Part shown: one piece after another, positions 7,475 to 10,278 of the stretch
Layout: each line of letters begins with the position of its first letter
Numbering within the stretch: position 1 is the first letter of the stretch
Assembly (NCBI GenBank): GCA_017380475.1
Contig: JAFODX010000156.1
Location: forward strand, 1-10,278
Direction: 5' to 3'
DNA length: 10,278 bases
Origin: Clostridia bacterium
Lineage (GTDB): Bacteria > Bacillota > Clostridia > UBA1381
Translations under genes and position numbers: made by a program
Notes under the pieces: model-generated
Database searches by the model: none
What the model was told of the DNA's origin: nothing
What the model saw: only the letters and a program-made list of their open reading frames with translations

Positions 7475-10278
7475 TTAAACCTTCAAAACTCCGATATTTA
7501 CGGTCTCACCGTTGATGTTCATTTCCTTTGACGCGTCGCAGTCGCTGCCGATAATGATATCATCTGCAAGAACCTGTGACTTGATATATTCACCGTTGCG
7601 GTTGAAAATATCTGAAATCTTGTCATTGCCTGAAACATAAACCGTGATATGGTCCATAACCTCAAAGCCTGAATCCTTACGCATATTCTGAAGCTTTGAC
7701 ACAAGCTCACGCACATAGCCTTCTTCGATAAGCTCGTCTGTAAGCTTTGTTTCAAGAACTACAGTAAGTGCGCCGTCAGCATCTGTTACATAATCATCAG
7801 ACTTAACAGTTTCAATGAGCAGGTCCTCTTCTGTGAGTGCCTCGGCAACGCCGTTTACCTCGATTGTAAGAGTACCGTTTGCACTAAGCTCTGCCATTGC
7901 CTTAGAACCGTCAATGTTTGCAAGGATTTCACGAACTGTGTTTATGTCCTTACCAAAACGTCTGCCGAGAGTCTTAAGCTGCGGCTTGAAGCTGTATGAT
8001 GCAAACTGTGATACATCGTCAACAAACTCAACATTCTTGATGTTAAGCTCTGTCTTTATGATATCCTTATAGAACTCCTTAAGCTCTGACTTAGCCTTAA
8101 CATAAATAGCATTAAGCGGCTGACGGCTCTTAAGTCCTGACGTATTACGGCAAGCTCTGCCAAGAACAACGATATCCACAACCTCTTCCATGCTCTCCTC
8201 AAGCTCTTTGTCGATAAACTTATCGCAAGCCTCGGGGAAGTCGCAAAGGTGAATACTCTCGATTGCATCGGCATCTATTGAACGAACGAGGTTCTGATAA
8301 ATGTCCTCTGTCATAAACGGAATCATCGGAGCTGATGCTTTTGCGATTGTAACGAGTGATGTATAAAGTGTCATATACGCATTTATCTTGTCCTGTGTCA
8401 TTTCCTTTGTCCAGAAACGCTGACGTGACAGACGTACATACCAGTTTGACAAATCGTCAACAAGCTTGTCAAGAACCTTTGTGGTTTCTGTTATCTTATA
8501 GTTTTCAAGATTATTGTCAATCTCACGAACAGATGAGTTAACACGTGAAAGCATCCACTTATCCATTACCGAGAGCTTGTCATAATCAAGAGTGTACTTT
8601 GTAGCATCAAAGCCGTCGATGTTAGCATACAGTACAAAGAACGCATATGTGTTCCAGAGCGTACCCATAAACTTTCTCTGTCCCTCAACAACTGCCTTGT
8701 CGTGGAAACGGTTCGGCAGCCACGGTGCTGAGTTAGAATAGAAATACCATCTGATTGCATCTGCGCCGTGTTCTTCAAGTGCATCGAACGGGTCAACTGC
8801 GTTACCCTTTGACTTTGACATCTTCTGTCCGTTCTCATCCTGAACAAGACCAAGAACGATTACGTTCTTATAAGGAGCCTTGTTAAAGAGAATTGTTGAC
8901 TCTGCAAGGAGTGAATAGAACCAACCACGAGTCTGGTCAACCGCCTCACTGATAAAGTCAGCCGGGAAGTTCTCCTCAAAGATGTCCTGATTCTCAAACG
9001 GATAATGCCACTGTGCAAACGGCATCGCACCCGAGTCAAACCAACAGTCGATAACCTCGGGAACTCTGTGCATCTCACCGCCACACTCAGTACATTTTAT
9101 TGTAACTTCGTCAACGAACGGACGGTGAAGCTCTATATCGTCCGGACAGTTGTCCGACATTTCCTTAAGCTCTGCAATTGAGCCGATAACGTGACGATGA
9201 CCGCATGAACATTCCCACACGTTAAGCGGTGTACCCCAGTAACGGTTACGGCTGATGCCCCAGTCCTGAACATTTTCAAGCCATGAGCCGAATCTGCCCT
9301 CGCCGATAGTTTTGGGTATCCAGTTAATTGTCTTGTTATTCTTTATAAGGTCGTCCTTGACCTCTGTCATCTTGATAAACCATGTGTCACGTGCATAATA
9401 GATAAGCGGTGTGTCACATCTCCAGCAGAACGGATAGCTGTGCTCAAACTTCGGAGCATTAAAGAGCAATCCGCGGGCATCAAGATCTTCAAGCACAAGC
9501 TTGTCGGCATCCTTACAGAACACGCCCGGCCACTTTGTCTTGTCTGTAAGACATCCCTGACCGTCAACAAGCTGTAAGAACGGAAGGTCGTATCTCATAC
9601 CAACCTTTGAGTCGTCCTCACCGAATGCCGGTGCGATATGAACTATACCTGTACCGTCTGTAAGTGTTACATAATGGTCGCAGGTTACATAGTATGCTTT
9701 ATCTTTTAAATCATCCTGCTCGTAAAGTCCAACGTATCCGATACGCTCAAGGTCTCTACCGACATAGTTTTCAACAGTTTCAACTTCTGTGTCCCCGAAG
9801 TTTGACTTAACCAAAGCCTCGGCAAGAATGAAATATTCTTCGCCCGCCTTTACCTTTACATATGTTTCATCGGGGTTAACGCAGAGTGCCACGTTTGAGG
9901 GAAGTGTCCACGGAGTTGTTGTCCATGCAAGGAAGAATGTATTTTCCTGTCCCTTTACGGCAAACTTTGCAGTTGCACTGCGTTCCTTTACGTCCTTATA
10001 GCCCTGGGCAACCTCGTGTGATGAAAGCGGAGTTCCGCAACGAGGGCAGTAAGGCACAATTTTGTAACCCTTGTATAAAAGTCCCTTTTCCCAAATCTTT
10101 TTGAGTGCCCACCACTCTGACTCGATAAAGTTGTTATCGTATGTTACATACGGGTCATCCATATCTGCCCAGAAACCAACGGTTGATGAGAAGTCCTCCC
10201 ACATACCCTTGTATTTCCATACGCTTTCTTTACATTCCTGAATGAACGGAGCAAGACCGTATTCTTCTATCTGCTCCT
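7475..10278 (-). CDS. ileS: Isoleucyl-tRNA synthetase, eukaryote-like (type 2) form, 5' end cut by window
   Basis: Charges tRNA-Ile with isoleucine and edits misactivated valine; cytosolic and essential. The frame is open to the right edge. The 933 visible residues, against roughly 1030-1050 for the family, mean about 100 N-terminal residues, including the HIGH motif, are outside. Visible motifs are: CPRCGTPLS before the editing domain; the CP1 editing signatures TTPWTLPSN (about 9893-9919) and HIAPAFGEDD (9611-9640); DWGISRNRYWGTP; Cys pairs CSC and CTEC (about 9080-9215); the DQTRGWFY helix; KMSKSKGN (8801-8824); and an anticodon-binding helical domain followed by an unzipped C-terminal region (NTSGLKSRQPL, TLGRRFGK) ending GVLKV. 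The CxxC zinc finger that closes type 1 bacterial IleRS is absent, which together with these motifs indicates type 2. A T-box leader, if any, would lie off the right edge. Confidence 0.97.
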   Translation of the reverse strand, partial: EQIEEYGLAPFIQECKESVWKYKGMWEDFSSTVGFWADMDDPYVTYDNNFIESEWWALKKIWEKGLLYKGYKIVPYCPRCGTPLSSHEVAQGYKDVKERSATAKFAVKGQENTFFLAWTTTPWTLPSNVALCVNPDETYVKVKAGEEYFILAEALVKSNFGDTEVETVENYVGRDLERIGYVGLYEQDDLKDKAYYVTCDHYVTLTDGTGIVHIAPAFGEDDSKVGMRYDLPFLQLVDGQGCLTDKTKWPGVFCKDADKLVLEDLDARGLLFNAPKFEHSYPFCWRCDTPLIYYARDTWFIKMTEVKDDLIKNNKTINWIPKTIGEGRFGSWLENVQDWGISRNRYWGTPLNVWECSCGHRHVIGSIAELKEMSDNCPDDIELHRPFVDEVTIKCTECGGEMHRVPEVIDCWFDSGAMPFAQWHYPFENQDIFEENFPADFISEAVDQTRGWFYSLLAESTILFNKAPYKNVIVLGLVQDENGQKMSKSKGNAVDPFDALEEHGADAIRWYFYSNSAPWLPNRFHDKAVVEGQRKFMGTLWNTYAFFVLYANIDGFDATKYTLDYDKLSVMDKWMLSRVNSSVREIDNNLENYKITETTKVLDKLVDDLSNWYVRLSRQRFWTKEMTQDKINAYMTLYTSLVTIAKASAPMIPFMTEDIYQNLVRSIDADAIESIHLCDFPEACDKFIDKELEESMEEVVDIVVLGRACRNTSGLKSRQPLNAIYVKAKSELKEFYKDIIKTELNIKNVEFVDDVSQFASYSFKPQLKTLGRRFGKDINTVREILANIDGSKAMAELSANGTLTIEVNGVAEALTEEDLLIETVKSDDYVTDADGALTVVLETKLTDELIEEGYVRELVSKLQNMRKDSGFEVMDHITVYVSGNDKISDIFNRNGEYIKSQVLADDIIIGSDCDASKEMNINGETVNIGVLKV

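Noticed and set aside
1..10278. CRISPR array, tRNA/rRNA, insertion sequence, toxin-antitoxin or phage-defence system
   Set aside because: No repeat-spacer pattern, cloverleaf, transposase, terminal repeats or defence-type protein was found on either strand.

Overview
The window looks like a chromosomal segment of a low-to-moderate GC, spore-forming member of the Clostridia. Two things point there: a SleB-type spore cortex hydrolase, and Firmicutes-style AGGAGG ribosome binding sites with AT-rich intergenic regions. The protein style (a eukaryote-like IleRS without a C-terminal zinc finger, and a Cache/GGDEF protein with a C-terminal extension) suggests an Oscillospiraceae/Ruminococcaceae relative. 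That placement is inference and was not tested by any search. No tRNA, rRNA, CRISPR array, insertion sequence or phage gene was seen.

Layout, left to right. (1) Positions 1-4531, minus strand: a tightly packed operon read right to left. It contains a membrane diguanylate cyclase (broken by a one-base frameshift near 3476), a polysaccharide flippase with a TTG start, and a sugar transferase that runs off the left edge. (2) 4532-4754: a divergent intergenic region with one good extended -10 promoter facing each way. (3) 4755-5531, plus strand: a short-chain dehydrogenase/reductase. (4) 5531-5555: a hairpin terminator shared by this gene and the convergent gene that follows. (5) 5554-6189, minus: sleB. 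(6) 6248-6280: the gapA terminator. (7) 6293-7306, minus: gapA, with its own promoter and an AT-only palindrome in its leader. (8) 7397-7440: a long inverted repeat between ileS and gapA. (9) 7475 to the right edge, minus: ileS, lacking its 5' end.

How the genes fit together. The left operon joins a c-di-GMP-type signalling protein to surface polysaccharide export and sugar transfer, so it probably makes or modifies a cell-surface glycan. The right half is housekeeping: isoleucine charging, glycolysis and spore germination. Each of these units appears to be transcribed largely on its own.

I did not find a convincing unknown system. The observations most worth checking are the frameshift in the diguanylate cyclase, the signalling/export/transferase gene order, and the inverted repeat that touches the gapA -35 region.
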